NCBI GenBank assembly: GCA_008638375.1
Contig: CM018035.1
Location: 35,996,824-36,060,823 of the forward strand
Length of the DNA stretch: 64,000 nucleotides
Source of the DNA: Nyssa sinensis
Lineage: Eukaryota > Streptophyta > Magnoliopsida > Cornales > Nyssaceae
Direction of reading: 5' to 3'
Within the stretch, counting starts at the first letter, position 1, and each line of letters opens with the position of its first letter. Below the pieces are notes generated by a model. The model was not told the DNA's origin. It saw nothing but the letters and a program-made list of their open reading frames with translations, and did not search any database. Both the position numbers and the translations under genes were made by a program. This document shows positions 39,350 through 51,067 of this stretch, piece by piece.

Positions 39350-41779
39350 TAGAGAGGGAAAGTGAAGAGAAAAAGGAGGGTGTCTCGGGTGAGAAGAAAA
39401 GAAAGGGAAAGGAAAGAAAACTGAGAGCAAGGGAGAGGGTTCTGAAGAAGCAGAAGTGACCAAGAGGAACAGAAGGAAAAGGGAAGCAAACCAAAAGGAA
39501 AAAAATCCGAAATTTAAGGTTAGTGGGTTGCTTCTATTTCAATTTTTTTTAAAAGCATTTTAATTGATTTAAATTGTAGGATCTTAGAGAGCATAATGTA
39601 GGGATTAAATTGCAAAAAGAATGAGGAGAAATAGGTGAGAAACTAGGGAGAAAACCCTAGTTGCAGGTTTCGGCCATGGAGGTTGAACCTCATCATTTTA
39701 TGTGTAAAACTCCCTTTAAATGATCCTAAAATAACCCTATGAAGTGCAGAAAAAGAATAGAAAAAGAAAGAGGGAAAAACAATAGGAAAATGGGCATGAA
39801 ATTAGGAAAAATCAGCTCGCCGGAAAACCGGCCGGAGCTACTAAACCCTCTATTTCGTGAAGATTAAAAGGAAATGGGAGTTGGGGATGCGATCTACGTG
39901 AAAAGGGGGAGAGGATGGCATTTTAAAAATGGGGAAAAGACACCGGAAACCGGTCGCCGGCGCCGGAGAAGGCGCCGGAAACCCACTGTTGCCCTACCGA
40001 AAAATCGGGGAAGAAGGTGGGGTGACCGGGTCGGGTCCCGGGTTGGATCCGGGTCAGGTTCGGGTGGGTACGGGTCGCCCCTGCCACATGTCAGCCCATT
40101 GTTTTAAATTAAAATGGAATTTGAACCTTTTGGAATTTGAACCTTTTGAATTTGAACCTTTTGAATTTGAACCTTAACCCTGAACTTTCGGAAATTACAA
40201 ATTGACCCCCCAACTGTTAGAAATTTCACTTTGACCCACCTGATTAAATTATTAATAAAATATTAATTAAATTAATTATTTAATTAAATTAATTTAATTA
40301 ATTAAATATTCAAAAACATCCCGGAGTCCAAATGGGACAAGTCATTAGTGTATTTTGACTATCTCGACCATTCCGAGACCAATGGTGAGGTCCGTTTTAC
40401 GAGACGGGGTCCCGAAAAATAAAAGACCCGTAGTAACCCTTAAAATTACCAAAATGCCCCTAACTTGAAACACTGTCAGACAAACTCCGAATTAGGTAAA
40501 CAAATAGTGAAATTTTATTTTCTCGAACATTCCGGACTCAACCGTGGAGTCCGATTTGTAAAAAGAGGTCACGGAATGTAAGGACACGTGTAAAGTGCAA
40601 AATGACTGTTTTGCCCTTTTTAAACCCCGGTGTCCGAATTGAGTTCTACGAGAACCTAAACTTATTTTTTTCAACGTTCTAGGACCAATGGTAGAGTTTA
40701 AATTAGCAGAATAGAAACCTATGAATTTAAAGACATAAAATTTAATGAATAGCATAAATTCAAACAACAATAGACTAAGTTTTAATTTCTACTTTTAGGG
40801 ACACTGACAGGACAGGAGGGGGCGATCTGATCTCCTGCATTTTCATCCACCGGTTCAGTCACATATAGTGCACGATCTTTTAGAGTTGATACCAACCCAT
40901 CAGGTATGGTGTTTTGCTAGTGTTAGAAATGAAGTTAAGTTAGGAGTATTTGTGAATGACTGAGATGTTGTATATGTTTGTTTGTAATGTGTTTACCTGA
41001 TTATTTGGAATTGGTTGTTTATATGTTATGTGTTACTTGTAAGTTTAATAAAGTGAAGAACATGAATTATGATATATGAACACATGAGATATGCATGAAT
41101 ATGAAACTGACTGGTGATTTATGTACTATTGTTTCGAGCATGCTATATTGTGAAAATCATGTTTCATTGAGATTGCATTAGCATATTGGCATATGATGAA
41201 TCCTTTGAGAACATGGCGTGGGTAAGCACATGGTGCTTTGCATTATGAGGGTGTAGATCCTGTGGTGAAAAACCCAAAATTGGCCATTGCATTGGTACTT
41301 CGAGCCATCGGGGAGTACCCGTAAATGAGACATGGGTGTGGCATAGAGTTGTGCATGGGTGTGTCACGCATACCATTCATATATATTACTGCGATGCTTG
41401 AATGTCATTTAGAAATAAATGTACACTTTGCACATGCCACGCCTTAGCTTTATTTCTGGCATTAGCATTTCATCATACCAGCAGTTGTGCTGACCCATTC
41501 GTGGGCAACATTTTCAGATGAGGATCTTCCAGCCACTAGAGACTCGGTGATGCCCTGATAGGGTGGAGCCTGTGATGTATTTGTGATTCGTGAAATTTGT
41601 ATTTTGTTATGTAAGGGCTTAAGCCCGAATGACTGATGAACAATGTATTCGATGTTATTTTATGTATGGATGATGATGGACGCATATTTAGTGAATCTAA
41701 TTACTTTTATCCTTTTATCTATTTTACTTTCTGTCTCGTCAGTCGCGTCTCGGGTTCGGTCAGAATTCGGGGCGTGACA
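38902..41779 (+). repeat. 3' LTR of element B
   Basis: 2878 bp, from TGTTATAACATG to GGGGCGTGACA. It lacks the solo LTR found in the 5' copy and shows the intact target CACATATAGTGC near 40860. It includes a GA microsatellite near 39317-39347, TA runs near 39050-39160 and a TTGAACCTTTTGAA repeat near 40118-40170. Confidence 0.93.
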
Positions 41780-41784
41780 CACTA

Positions 41785-42254
41785 GTGCACTTCAAAACAC
41801 ACACTTGCTGACACACACCAGTCCACTTCCTTTTTTGTGTTATTTCTTATGTATATATATATATATATTATACACATACACATCATATTATATCATATAC
41901 ATATACATGCATACGTATACCATTTATATTTATACTTCAATATACATACACTAATACACATATATATATTCATATATAAATATATGTACTACATTTTAAG
42001 TACACATACATACATTTATTTTCAATGGCCTACGTATATATGGATACGTACACATGCATGGTTTTGCATGCGTACACGTATTACGATGCTCAGTTCAAGG
42101 TCGCTCGGGTGTTGCCCGACACTGACTGTATAAAATAAATCATTCACATTCAATTACCGTTCAGTCCATATGATATCATGATATAGAGCTTAACAGCTCG
42201 AGTTACAACTAGGTATTAAACTACTTGGTCGGGTCTACCTCGATATACGTGCCA
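41785..42254 (-). repeat. Right LTR of element A, second part
   Basis: This continues the LTR cut at 27364 and matches 19860-20306 of the left LTR (shared GACACTGACTGTA and GATATCATGATATAGAGC). It stops at TATACGTGCCA, about 20 bp short of the left copy, and joins directly to repeat-array sequence. Confidence 0.82.
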
Positions 42255-43263
42255 AACTAGGGATCCGAACTAAGTGTTGTCAGTTTATGAAAGTTTTCTT
42301 TTTCATTTAGAAGGTGTGTGATGGGTTTTTTGGGTACTTAGGCTGATATTTGGTGTTTTGGTTCATCAAAACCCAAAATGGGTATTTTTAGAGTGAAAAG
42401 TTGCATAAGTTGCAAATCGAGGATCTGAACTAAGTGTCGTAAGTTTGTACAAGTCTAATTTGTCATTTAGGAGGTGTGTGATAGTTTTCTAGGGTACTTA
42501 GGCTGATACCCGGTGTTTTTGTCTGTCAAAACTCCAAAATGGGACTTTTTAGAGTGAAAAGTTGCATAAATTACAAACATGGGAATTCGAACTGAGTTTC
42601 ATAAGTTTGTGCAAGTATAATTTATCATTTAAGAGGTGTAGGATGGGGTTTCAAGGTCCTTAGGCTAATATTCGGTGTTTTGGTCTGTCAAAACCCCAAA
42701 ATGGGCCTTTTTAGAGCGAAAAGCTACATAAGTTACAAATCGAGAATCCGAACCAAGTGCTGTAAGTTTTTGCAAGTCTAATTTGTCATTTTTGAGGTGT
42801 GTGATGGGGTTTTAGGGTAGTTAGGCTGATATCCAGTATTTGGGTCTGTTAAAATCCCAAAATGGGCTTTTTTGAAGCAGAAATTTGCATAAGTTACAAA
42901 CTGGGGATCCGAACAGAGTGCTATAAGTTTGTGCAAGTCTAATTTTTCATTTGGGAGGTGTGTGATGGGTTTTTGGGGGTACTTAGGCTGATATCTAGTG
43001 TTTTGGTTTGTTAAAACCCCAAATGAGCCTTTTCGGAGTGAAAAGTTGCATACTAGGGATCTGAACCGAGTGTCATAAGTTTATACAAGTATACTTTTTC
43101 ATTTTTGAGGTGTGTGATGTGTTTTGGGGGTACTTAGGCTGATATATGGTGGTTTGGTCCATCAAAACTCCAAAATGTGTCTTTTTGGAGTGAAAAGTTA
43201 CATAAGTTACAAATCGGGGATCCGAACCGAGTGCCGTAAGTTTGTGCAAGTCTAATTTGTATT
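42255..43263 (+). repeat. E2 ~161-bp tandem array, right half (about 6-7 copies)
   Basis: Units recur near 42303, 42463, 42624, 42786, 42946, 43098 and 43255, with the same boxes and the same level of divergence as 15715-17107. The array starts inside a unit at GGGATCCGAAC and ends near 43263. It is the other half of the array interrupted by element A. Confidence 0.88.
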
Positions 43264-44046
43264 TTGGAGAAGCTAGTATGAATTTGAAGAAATTTACACC
43301 ACTCTTACACAATATAGATAGTGGATGATAAAAGATGGACTAAGTTTCTTGTGTTCTCTGTAAGAGATGATTGGTCACAAGCTTTATTATAAATAGAGAA
43401 AACTTCTACTACATAGGGTTTGATTCTTTAACTACTTTATACCATTAAGATAGTTATAGTTATACTCATTTAAAACACCTAATAAAAATACCACTTAATG
43501 TTTATTAGAGGACTAAACAAAACAAATTAAAGCTTTCACTTCTCTTTTTTTTTACCAAAGTTCTATCTCAAATTTAGCACTATAAAATATAGGTGAAATT
43601 AAAAATCAAAAATTATATAATCAAATTGTCTTTCTCTTATTCCAGTTAATATGGCTTATCTTATAATAAAGTTAAAATTTAATATGATTCATCCGTAAAA
43701 CAAAGTATTTACAACATTCAATTGAATTGTGTCACTTCCTTACCTTGAAAAGTTTTAGAAATGCAAAATACAACATAAATCTTCCTCTCACCTATGTTGG
43801 TGAACTTTGTATAAAACATTTTCATGTAATATATATACAATTTTAGATAAAGTTCTTAAACTTATAGAGTTAAATCATAAATAAAGTTAGAATAAATGTT
43901 GTTAAGTTGTATTAGTTCCACTTCCAACTGATTTTACCTTAGCTTTTTTTTTTAAAAAAAAAAATTATAAATTAACCCACTTTATTTTATTTCCCTAATT
44001 TTATTTAACAGAAATAATCCAAAACCCAAAATATGCTTATATCTAT
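43264..44046. other. AT-rich E2 interior with half of a local duplication
   Basis: No gene is visible. The part 43801-44040 is a diverged copy of 59625-59862 (shared TTAAATCATAAATAAAGTTA and a TTCCACTTCCAAC block). The solo LTR D starts at 44047. Confidence 0.6.
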
Positions 44047-45986
44047 TGTCACAACCCAAAACCCACCTTGTGTGGATCTTGAATCGCGACTGCCACCCTT
44101 CGGCTTGGGGGCCATCGGGTGAGGCTCAAGTAAGTAGTGGTGCCGGATGGTGGTGCAACTTGTGTTTGTGAAAGCGTGAAAAACTTTTTCTTTTTTTTTC
44201 TTCTTTTAAATTTTTTGTACATTCGCCAAGTACTGTCACTCTTCAGAACGGTACATATGATTATACATTCATAGCATAATAAAAACTTTTAAGACTTTAT
44301 AAACAATACATGTTCAGTTGTCCCTCAGGGACTTAGTTACATAACATATAAATATCTTTTATAACAAAAAGTGACTAACTATAAATCCTTAGTGCTTCCC
44401 AAAAACTGCTAATCTTGTAAGGAGCTTCCTACACCTTTCCTCAAAATGGGCAAAGCTCTAACCATCTTTATCACCAAAAAGTCAAGATGTGCCTTCAGTT
44501 ACCTGTATATATGTCGGATAAATCCGGGTAGGCTAAACTAAGCTTTTGAGTAATTCCAACATTTGTCATGGGTTTTCAATTGGCAGTGGTTTAGTATAAG
44601 AGAATTTATAAAACATTCACTACCAATTGTTCGTATAATTCAAATATAGAATATATGCATGCTTTGAAACAGATAGCTTTGAAACATTTAAAGTATTCAA
44701 GCTAAACAAATGCTTCTTCAAATATATCAAAAGAAACTTCAAAACATGTAGATACGTGTAGTAAAATGAGGGTAAAACCTACTTTCATTTTTGAACATAA
44801 CATCTTCTCACTTTCATTAGTAGAATCCGTTTCGAACCAGACTCTAGTATTACTTCCTGTGGAGAAATCTCATGCCTGGGGATTAGATCCTGCTACCTGG
44901 CATTTTACATGTCAATTGAGTTATGAAGAAACCCAATATCATTTATAGTGCTTATGCACGATTTATCTTGCATTACCAGTGGCAACAAGAGGCATATAAA
45001 ACAATTTCAAATAAATGTTATTCAAAACATTAAAACATAACCTCCTTATATTTGCAGTTAAATACATTTAACATATGACTTCTTCAAATAGATGCTTTTA
45101 TAAGCCTTCAAAATATGATGTTCATGGCTTTATGATAGAGTCTTCAAATACTTTGGAATATGCAAATTCAGAATATTTAACAAGATTTTGGCATTTTAAC
45201 TTAGACATGTTGAAACATATTTTAAGGAAAACTGTAGTAGAAACCATTCACTAAGCACATCACAATAAGGTTTTATAAAGAACAGAAATAGAAATCATGT
45301 AAATATTAAATTTGGAATTCAAATGCTTCAGATATTTTGAACTTAAAACTTCTTCAAATCCATGGAGTTAAATCTCCACTTCAAATACAAGATTACTCAC
45401 CTAAAACTTCAAGGTTGGCGTTACTGATGTGCCTTTCCCTTTCCCTTGTTGTTCCTAAGAACAATTTATAAAGAGTCTATTAACTTTTCATTCACTTCAA
45501 ATATCACCTCTTGATGCTCTTAACTTATCCTTAGATCATGTTAAATCCTAATTTTCATCTTAGGCTTATACTTTTTAAATATACTCTTTTAGTAGCTTCA
45601 TTAATTCTTAGGGTTGTTTTCATAACTTCACATGTTTACGTGTCATATTTTTCCATACTTTATTTCATAATATGGATCTCACCATTGAGTCCTAAACGTC
45701 GGAGAAAGTCAACTTAGACCTTTCTAGACTTCTATTTGGCTTTAGGGGCACTAGGGGCAAAATAGTCATTTTTACATTTTTACTTGTCTTTATTTTTCAG
45801 AGTCTTGTCTCATAAAATGGACCCTTCTATTGGTTTTAGAATGTCTGATACATAAAGAAAACACTATTTACTTGACTAATTTGGACATCGACAAATATCT
45901 CAATTGATAAACAATTTAATTTAATTAATTAGATTAATTAAACTAATTAATATTATATATTAATTGGGTGGAATCTTGACCACACG

Positions 45987-46072
45987 TGCCTCAGTGGCAC
46001 AGTGGTTCATTTGGTTGGCTTAAGTGCCTCCTGCCCCTCATAGTTCAAGGTTCAAACCCCTCTAGCCGCACG
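45987..46072 (+). repeat. tRNA-derived SINE head inside solo LTR D
   Basis: TGGCACAGTGG at 45995-46005 fits the RNA polymerase III A box and GGTTCAAACCC at 46049-46059 fits the B box, 54 bp apart, as in tRNA-derived SINEs. The sequence does not fold into a full tRNA with paired acceptor ends, so a tRNA gene is unlikely. Short CACGT motifs flank it on both sides. There is no clear poly-A or poly-T tail. Confidence 0.5.
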
Positions 46073-46737
46073 TCTGTTTCATTTTGTTTTTTAAAGTTTC
46101 TTAAAGCAAACAACGAAAAAGCTCTTAAACTGAGGATAGGATATCCTCATTCTCCCTTTCTCCCCAAACTCAATTTATAGTCTTTGTAGCCAAACGGTCC
46201 CAATTACACTTTTAAAACATTTCAATAGCCCTCAATGCTGCGTCGTTTTGGCTACCCATCACTTGCAGTTGGGCGGGTTTGACTCGACCCTACCTGTGAC
46301 CTGAACCAAAAGCCAAACAATGGCTTCTTCTCCGGCTGTGCGCCGGTCGTCTTCTCCGACTCCGTTGAGGTTTTTCGATCTGATTTTAACACCAGCTCAA
46401 TGGGGTTCGGTTTTATCGATTAAGGGAATTCCATATATCAACTTAAAAATCAAAACAAAAGGATTTTTGGCCATCAAACAAGCCGTTACAGTGGTTGTTT
46501 CCGGTAGAATTCAAAATTTTGGTGGCAGCTTCTTTTCTCATTTCGTGCATTTTTTCCCCTTATTTTGATCCCAATCCTTCCTTAATAGTTTTCTGCACCT
46601 TATAGGAACCATTACACATCATTTAATCTAAGTTTTAAGCATGAAAATCCTAAAACTGAATTATCTTTAAAATCCTGCAACTGCTTCGTTCTAGCTCATT
46701 TTTAGACCTTTTTCTTTGATTATTTTTGTAATGTTTC

Positions 46738-47364
46738 TGATGCTGCACTTTTTGACTCGCAACACGTGAGGGCTCCGTGACCTGTAGAACACTCAGAAAG
46801 ATGATCAGAGGACCACCGGATTGGCTCCGGCGGTAGCCGCTCCGATGCTTAAGTGAGTAAGGGAATTGAAAGACTGTATTGAAAGTCAAAGAATGAGCAT
46901 GAATTCAATAGCGTACCTCTAGGGTTTAATATATAGGTCGAAGCTTTCCTCAGTTGATTAGGATTCGACGCCATGAATATAGGGATATGATCATCGGAGA
47001 TTGCAGTTACCTTGTGGGCATTGAGTCGTAGATGGAGATAATCATAAATGGTAGTTTCCGTATTGGAGACTGCTTCCTTATCCTCTGCCCGGAATCCGCT
47101 AAGGCGGAGATAATCATAAATGGTAGTTTCCGTATTGGAGACTGTTTCCCTATTCTTTGCTCGGAATCCGCTAAGGCGGTGACGAGATCTGAAGCTCTGG
47201 TCTGGACCCTGTGATCAGTTCTGGATATATTTGTTTGGTCACTTCCGACCTTATGTGATGATCTGGATGTCATTGGCTGAGCGAGAATCATGCTAGCTGA
47301 ACATAAATCGGACTGTGGTCATACGTGTCAAGTGTTGATTGGCCTGTCTTTTTATGGTATATCA
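46738..47364 (-). repeat. Left (3') LTR of element C
   Basis: 627 bp, TGATGCTGCAC to TATGGTATATCA on the plus strand. It contains an internal ~72-bp tandem duplication (47034-47176, marked by GGAGATAATCATAAATGGTA). The C-rich stretch at 47370-47378 just inside gives a G-rich polypurine tract on the element strand. Confidence 0.95.
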
Positions 47365-47384
47365 GTTACTCCCCCCCCAAGTCC
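47365..47384 (-). other. Polypurine tract of element C
   Basis: The minus strand has a run of eight to nine G followed by AGTAAC directly before the 3' LTR. Its position and base content fit the plus-strand primer site. Confidence 0.75.
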
Positions 47385-47595
47385 TAGTTTGATGTAAGTA
47401 ACTAGGGCTAAGAGAGTTATGTGTCTCGCTTTTTCGCCTTCCAAGACAATTGTTGGGGCGCCATTTATTGCGTAGTCGGCGATTAAGTCTTTTTAAGGTC
47501 ACAATTATACTGGGCGGACAGTTGGTTTTCTCGAGAGCATCATTGTTCTGAACCGTCATGGCGTTTGGGCTTAGTGGGTCCCTTCTGATACCGTG

Positions 47596-47606
47596 TTTAT
47601 AAATAC
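47596..47606 (+). promoter_or_regulatory. TATA-like box for the antisense gene
   Basis: TTTATAAATAC lies about 170 bp upstream of ATG 47776 on the plus strand, a plausible plant TATA position. It lies inside element C, outside the LTR, so the antisense gene may have its own promoter. Confidence 0.5.
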
Positions 47607-47775
47607 GGGATGAGATTTTTGAAATGACCTTTCCCTCGACATTTTTACTGTGCTAGAAGATTTCATCCGCCATTGTTGGTTCGTGCGACCTTGAAGAATA
47701 CAGATCCCCTAAGTGAAAACAGGTTCGACTGATTTTTCCCCCTCTCTTGCTTCTTTCTTCTTGAGTTTGAGAATA

Positions 47776-49681
47776 ATGTCTGTTCCTTCGGAATCTCGAA
47801 TTGTGAATGAGGGAGTAGGAGACCATTCTGAGATGGCTGGTCCGTCTGTTGTAGGAAATGTAGGTAACCCTGCTCTTGAAATTATTGAGGAGAGGCCTGT
47901 TGACCCTCCCCCTAGTCCAGGGGTTAGAATAGTTGATGCTTTCGAAGAGCCCCGAGACAGGGCTGGGGAGACCTCTGGTAGGTCTTCTCATAGAGAAGAG
48001 GGTGAGAGTGCCGTCACTCAAAGCCTCTTGGATGAATGGAGGGTGAAATTTGAATTTCCCCCAAATGTAACTTGCAGAGTTCCAGGACCCATGGACCGTC
48101 CCCAAGATGTTAAAGCCGGGGAGATTTGCGTTTTCCTTGCCTGGTTTGAAATGGGCTTAAGGCTTCCATTGCCGGATTTAGTCAGGCAATTCTTTTGCTG
48201 GTTCAAGCTCTGCCCTGCCGACCTGAATCTCAATAGCTGGCGGCATCTTCTAGGATTTATGGTGCTGGGACATCTGAACAAAGTGGACGTGTCTCTGGAC
48301 TTGATCCGTAGCAATATGGATCTGAAGTTCAAGCAGGCAGAGGGCCTTTATTATATGTCCTTCGAGAAGGGGTTCCGACCCCTGTCTTCCGTTCCTACTT
48401 CCAACAAGATGTGGAAGAAGTGGTACTTCTTCGTTGGAGGAGGATGGGAGCATAAGGACTTCCAGGCCGGAGAGATCTCGTCGTTTCCTTGTGTTACGGG
48501 CCATAGGGGTGAGACTTATTCTCTTGGGTTTGCTTTAGCTTTGCTTATATCCTCAGAACTGACAAACTTGGTATTTTTCATTTCCTTTGTGCAGTCAAGA
48601 GTGCTTGGAAGAGGCCCAAGTTTACTAAGGCTCTGCAGGATCAGTACCGGGTTTTGCTTTCAACTTCTAACTGGGCTCATACTGTTATCGTCACTCCGGA
48701 CCAAGTGATGGCCACCCGTAGCGCAGAGTTTAAGAGGAGGCTAGCCTCGAGGTGGGAAGTGCCGAAGCCTCAAGTGGTGGGGGAGTCTTCCTCCCCAGCT
48801 GAGCCTGATGCTCCTTTAGAAGTGAAGAGAAGGAGATTGATCTCTGGTTCCCTTGAGCCCTCCCCTGCCGAGGCTGAGGAAGCCGAGCCTGCCATTCCTG
48901 TATCGGCTGTTCCTCCTGGTCCGAACAAGAGGTCTAGGAAGGGGAAAGCTCCTGCCGCTCCTTCTGAGCCATTTGTTGAGCCAGATTATCAAATTGCCAA
49001 GAAGGCATTTGATCGAATATGGGCTCAGGGCCCACATCGGTACAGAGGGGATGATCCCTCCAAATTGATGACTGAGATGATGACTCTCCAGATGAAGGTA
49101 ACTTCTGAAGCCTTTCCCTGGCCTTTTGTTTGCTCATTTGTTTCGCTCTAATTTATCTGTCTTGCTTTATACAGAGCATGCATAGTTTAGCTGCTCTGAT
49201 GGTGACCCCCATGGGCCTTGAGGAGGCCGAGAAGCTAAGGACGGAGGTGAACGAGATGAGACTGGAGCTCGGAACAGCCCGTTCCAAAATTCAGTCTGCT
49301 GAAGAGGGTCTGGAGAGAGCTACCACCAGCCTTAAGGTGGCAGAGTCTGAGAGGGATATATTTGCTCAGACGGTTGAGAGGCTTGAGGCGGAGCTGGTTG
49401 GTCTCCGTAGTTCCATTGATCAGAGGGTTCAGGAGGCAGTTGGTCAAGCCAAAGCTGAGGCTGAGATGGAATTAAAAGAGGAAGTTGATCAGATGGGTGA
49501 TGACCTGATCCTGCTCGGCTTTGAGAATTTCCGAACTAGATTCCAACTTCAGTTCCCGGACTTTGATGTGTCATCAATCGTTCCTCCTGAACCCACCTCA
49601 TCTCGTCCTGATCCGGATAAGACTGCTGGGGCTCGTGCCCTTAATTTGGAAGAGGATGCAGGCCCCTCTGGGAAATCCTGA
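47776..49681 (+). CDS. Three-exon antisense protein of the Tat element (Transposase_28/PF04195-like)
   Basis: Exons 47776-48508, 48595-49097 and 49175-49681 join in frame to 580 codons plus a stop. Intron 1 (86 bp) and intron 2 (77 bp) both have GT donors, pyrimidine-rich tracts and CAG acceptors. Residues about 118-225 match the 'putative gypsy type transposon' family: LPDLVRQFFCWFKLCPADLN, NSWRHLLGF, then SNKMWKKWYFFV. A basic, proline-rich linker follows (KRSRKGKAPA). Exon 3 encodes a long predicted coiled coil (EAEKLRTEVNEMRLELG onwards). The gene is opposite to gag-pol. Its function is unknown; it may be a captured gene or a regulator. No break is visible, in contrast to gag-pol. The start at 47776 is chosen because it follows the TATA-like box; an ATG-less extension upstream to 47713 is possible. 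Confidence 0.85.
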
Positions 49682-50481
49682 GGCTTTTTATAGGCTTTTG
49701 ACTTTTTTTTTTTTTTGATGTAGTGAATACATTTTCCCTTCTGATCAATAAGATTGACTTTTCTTCAGATTCTGCTTGTATTTTTCCTTCTTGTGAATTT
49801 TGTTGCAAGTGTGGCTGCTCTGAACCCTTTGCATGCTAGATCAAATAGTTGCTTTCTTAATCTTCAATACTTGTCATGGAATAGTGAATATAGATCTGCC
49901 TTATTAAAATAAGACGAGAAAGTAGATATAGCCAGATAGATAGAGCCTGACAGAGCGGGAGTGGATCCCTGTAGAGTTCTGAGATAGACTGCTCTGAATT
50001 AAGAGTCTGTGAGGTTAACTGAGCAGCTTGTGCTCGTTATTATGATGCTCGGTATGCTGAGTACTCGGGTTTGGGATATATCCGATCTGCTTGGTCTTTG
50101 TTACGTGTCTTGACCTGTTATGAAATAGTTAAGACCAGTAGGTCTGAATGGGGGTCTATTTACTTTAGACTTTGTTCCCCTCTTTATTGATTTGGGAGCT
50201 TAAGTACTGGACTGCGGTCTATGTCTTGAGAATTCTGTACTCTGTCTCTTGGTATATTGAAGAGGCTTATTTAATGCACCGCTTAGTCATTCGACCGTCG
50301 TTTGGGTTTTCAAGGCCACTCTCTTTTTCACCGTTGCGACGGTTCAGTTGGGTGGCTTTTGGACTCCAAGGGTCTATATATATGGAAACGGGGCATACGG
50401 TTGTGCTCAACCCTTTTGCTCCCCGATTTGTACGTGAGAGAAACCTCATATGCTGCCGGAGTTTCTCCCATTCGTCCGGAG
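49682..50481. other. Spacer in element C
   Basis: No conserved coding segment is visible. AATAAG near 49748 could serve the antisense gene as a poly-A signal. A TATA-like CTATATATAT lies at 50374-50383 and precedes the next plus-strand frame. Confidence 0.5.
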
Positions 50482-50832
50482 ATGATGGAAGATTCCTTGC
50501 CTGAGTTAGGAATAATGAGCCTGTGGCCGAGAGTTAACCTCCCCCTTTTTCCAGTCTCCAAGGAAGGATTGAAGGAGGCCCAAGTCTTCTTGTTTCCTCT
50601 GGCATCCGGTCGAGATTTCTCCGATTGGTGGTGGCCCCTCCCTGATTCAACCGAGGCCTGGGGTGTTGGTGATGAAGACGAAGGTGAGTTGCCTTCCCTT
50701 CCTCACGCTCTGTCAGAGACCCTTGCACTAAGTGGCTGGGGTGAAACAGACGGTGTGAAGAAGAAGATTGAAGGTAGACTACCTTCCCCCCCCCCATGTG
50801 TCTTGGCAGAGACCCTTGCTTTACTCTTCTGA
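50482..50832 (+). CDS. Possible second antisense ORF of element C
   Basis: A plus-strand frame from ATG 50482 reads MMEDSLPELGIMSLWPRVN and contains a W-rich stretch (DFSDWWWPLPD) and acidic residues. It follows a TATA-like box by about 100 bp. Two cassettes of about 89 bp (from about 50681 and 50770) both read GAAGGT(G/A)GA..., a pyrimidine tract, then GCAGAGACCCTTGC or TCAGAGACCCTTGC, which look like duplicated intron donor and acceptor pairs. If spliced, the product changes. I do not recognise a family, and it could be non-coding. Confidence 0.35.
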   Translation: MMEDSLPELGIMSLWPRVNLPLFPVSKEGLKEAQVFLFPLASGRDFSDWWWPLPDSTEAWGVGDEDEGELPSLPHALSETLALSGWGETDGVKKKIEGRLPSPPPCVLAETLALLF

Positions 50833-51067
50833 GGAGTCATGCCGATTACAAAGGTGGAGAATGAAAAGTCTCCTAAGGCTCAGAGCCCTCATCATCCGTT
50901 GGTCATGGGACCAGTGATAGTGATGATGAAATGGCCTGGGCACTACTTGATGCAGATTGGGGTTCAGGGTTCCTTCCTTTCAAATGGAGCCGATGAAGGC
51001 GGTTTTGAAGGTTTTGGATCTTGTGCCCCTTTATCATCCCAGGAGAAGAGCCATTATGTTGCCAAGC

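Larger units (their letters stand above)
27365..41779 (+). mobile_element. Ty3/gypsy element B (Tekay/Del-like chromovirus)
   Basis: TGTTATAACATG begins both LTRs and GGGGCGTGACA ends both. The flanks are CACTA (27360-27364) and CACTA (41780-41784), a perfect 5-bp target duplication. The internal region 33691-38901 has the order gag, protease, RT, RNase H, integrase. A chromodomain-like end on the integrase supports the Tekay/Del clade. Without the solo LTR inside its 5' LTR the element is about 11.0 kb. It is inserted in the right LTR of element A. Confidence 0.93.
17108..42254 (-). mobile_element. Large non-coding LTR element A (LARD-like), nested
   Basis: Two long related LTRs (17108-20324, and 24071-27364 continued at 41785-42254) flank a 3.7-kb internal region. 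A primer-binding site for initiator-Met tRNA on the minus strand, next to the right LTR, sets the orientation. The internal region carries no gag or pol. The element interrupts the E2 repeat array. The right border lacks the last ~20 bp seen in the left LTR plus about 75 bp of the array unit, so a small deletion has probably removed the target duplication. Its LTR type resembles the solo LTRs at 29361 and 44047 and, more distantly, the LTR of element B. Confidence 0.82.

Noticed and set aside
45987..46072. Functional tRNA gene
   Set aside because: A and B boxes are present, but no paired acceptor stem or standard anticodon arm could be drawn.
46320..46568. 82-codon plus-strand frame inside solo LTR D
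   Set aside because: Lies within an LTR, with no domain; related LTRs do not keep the frame.
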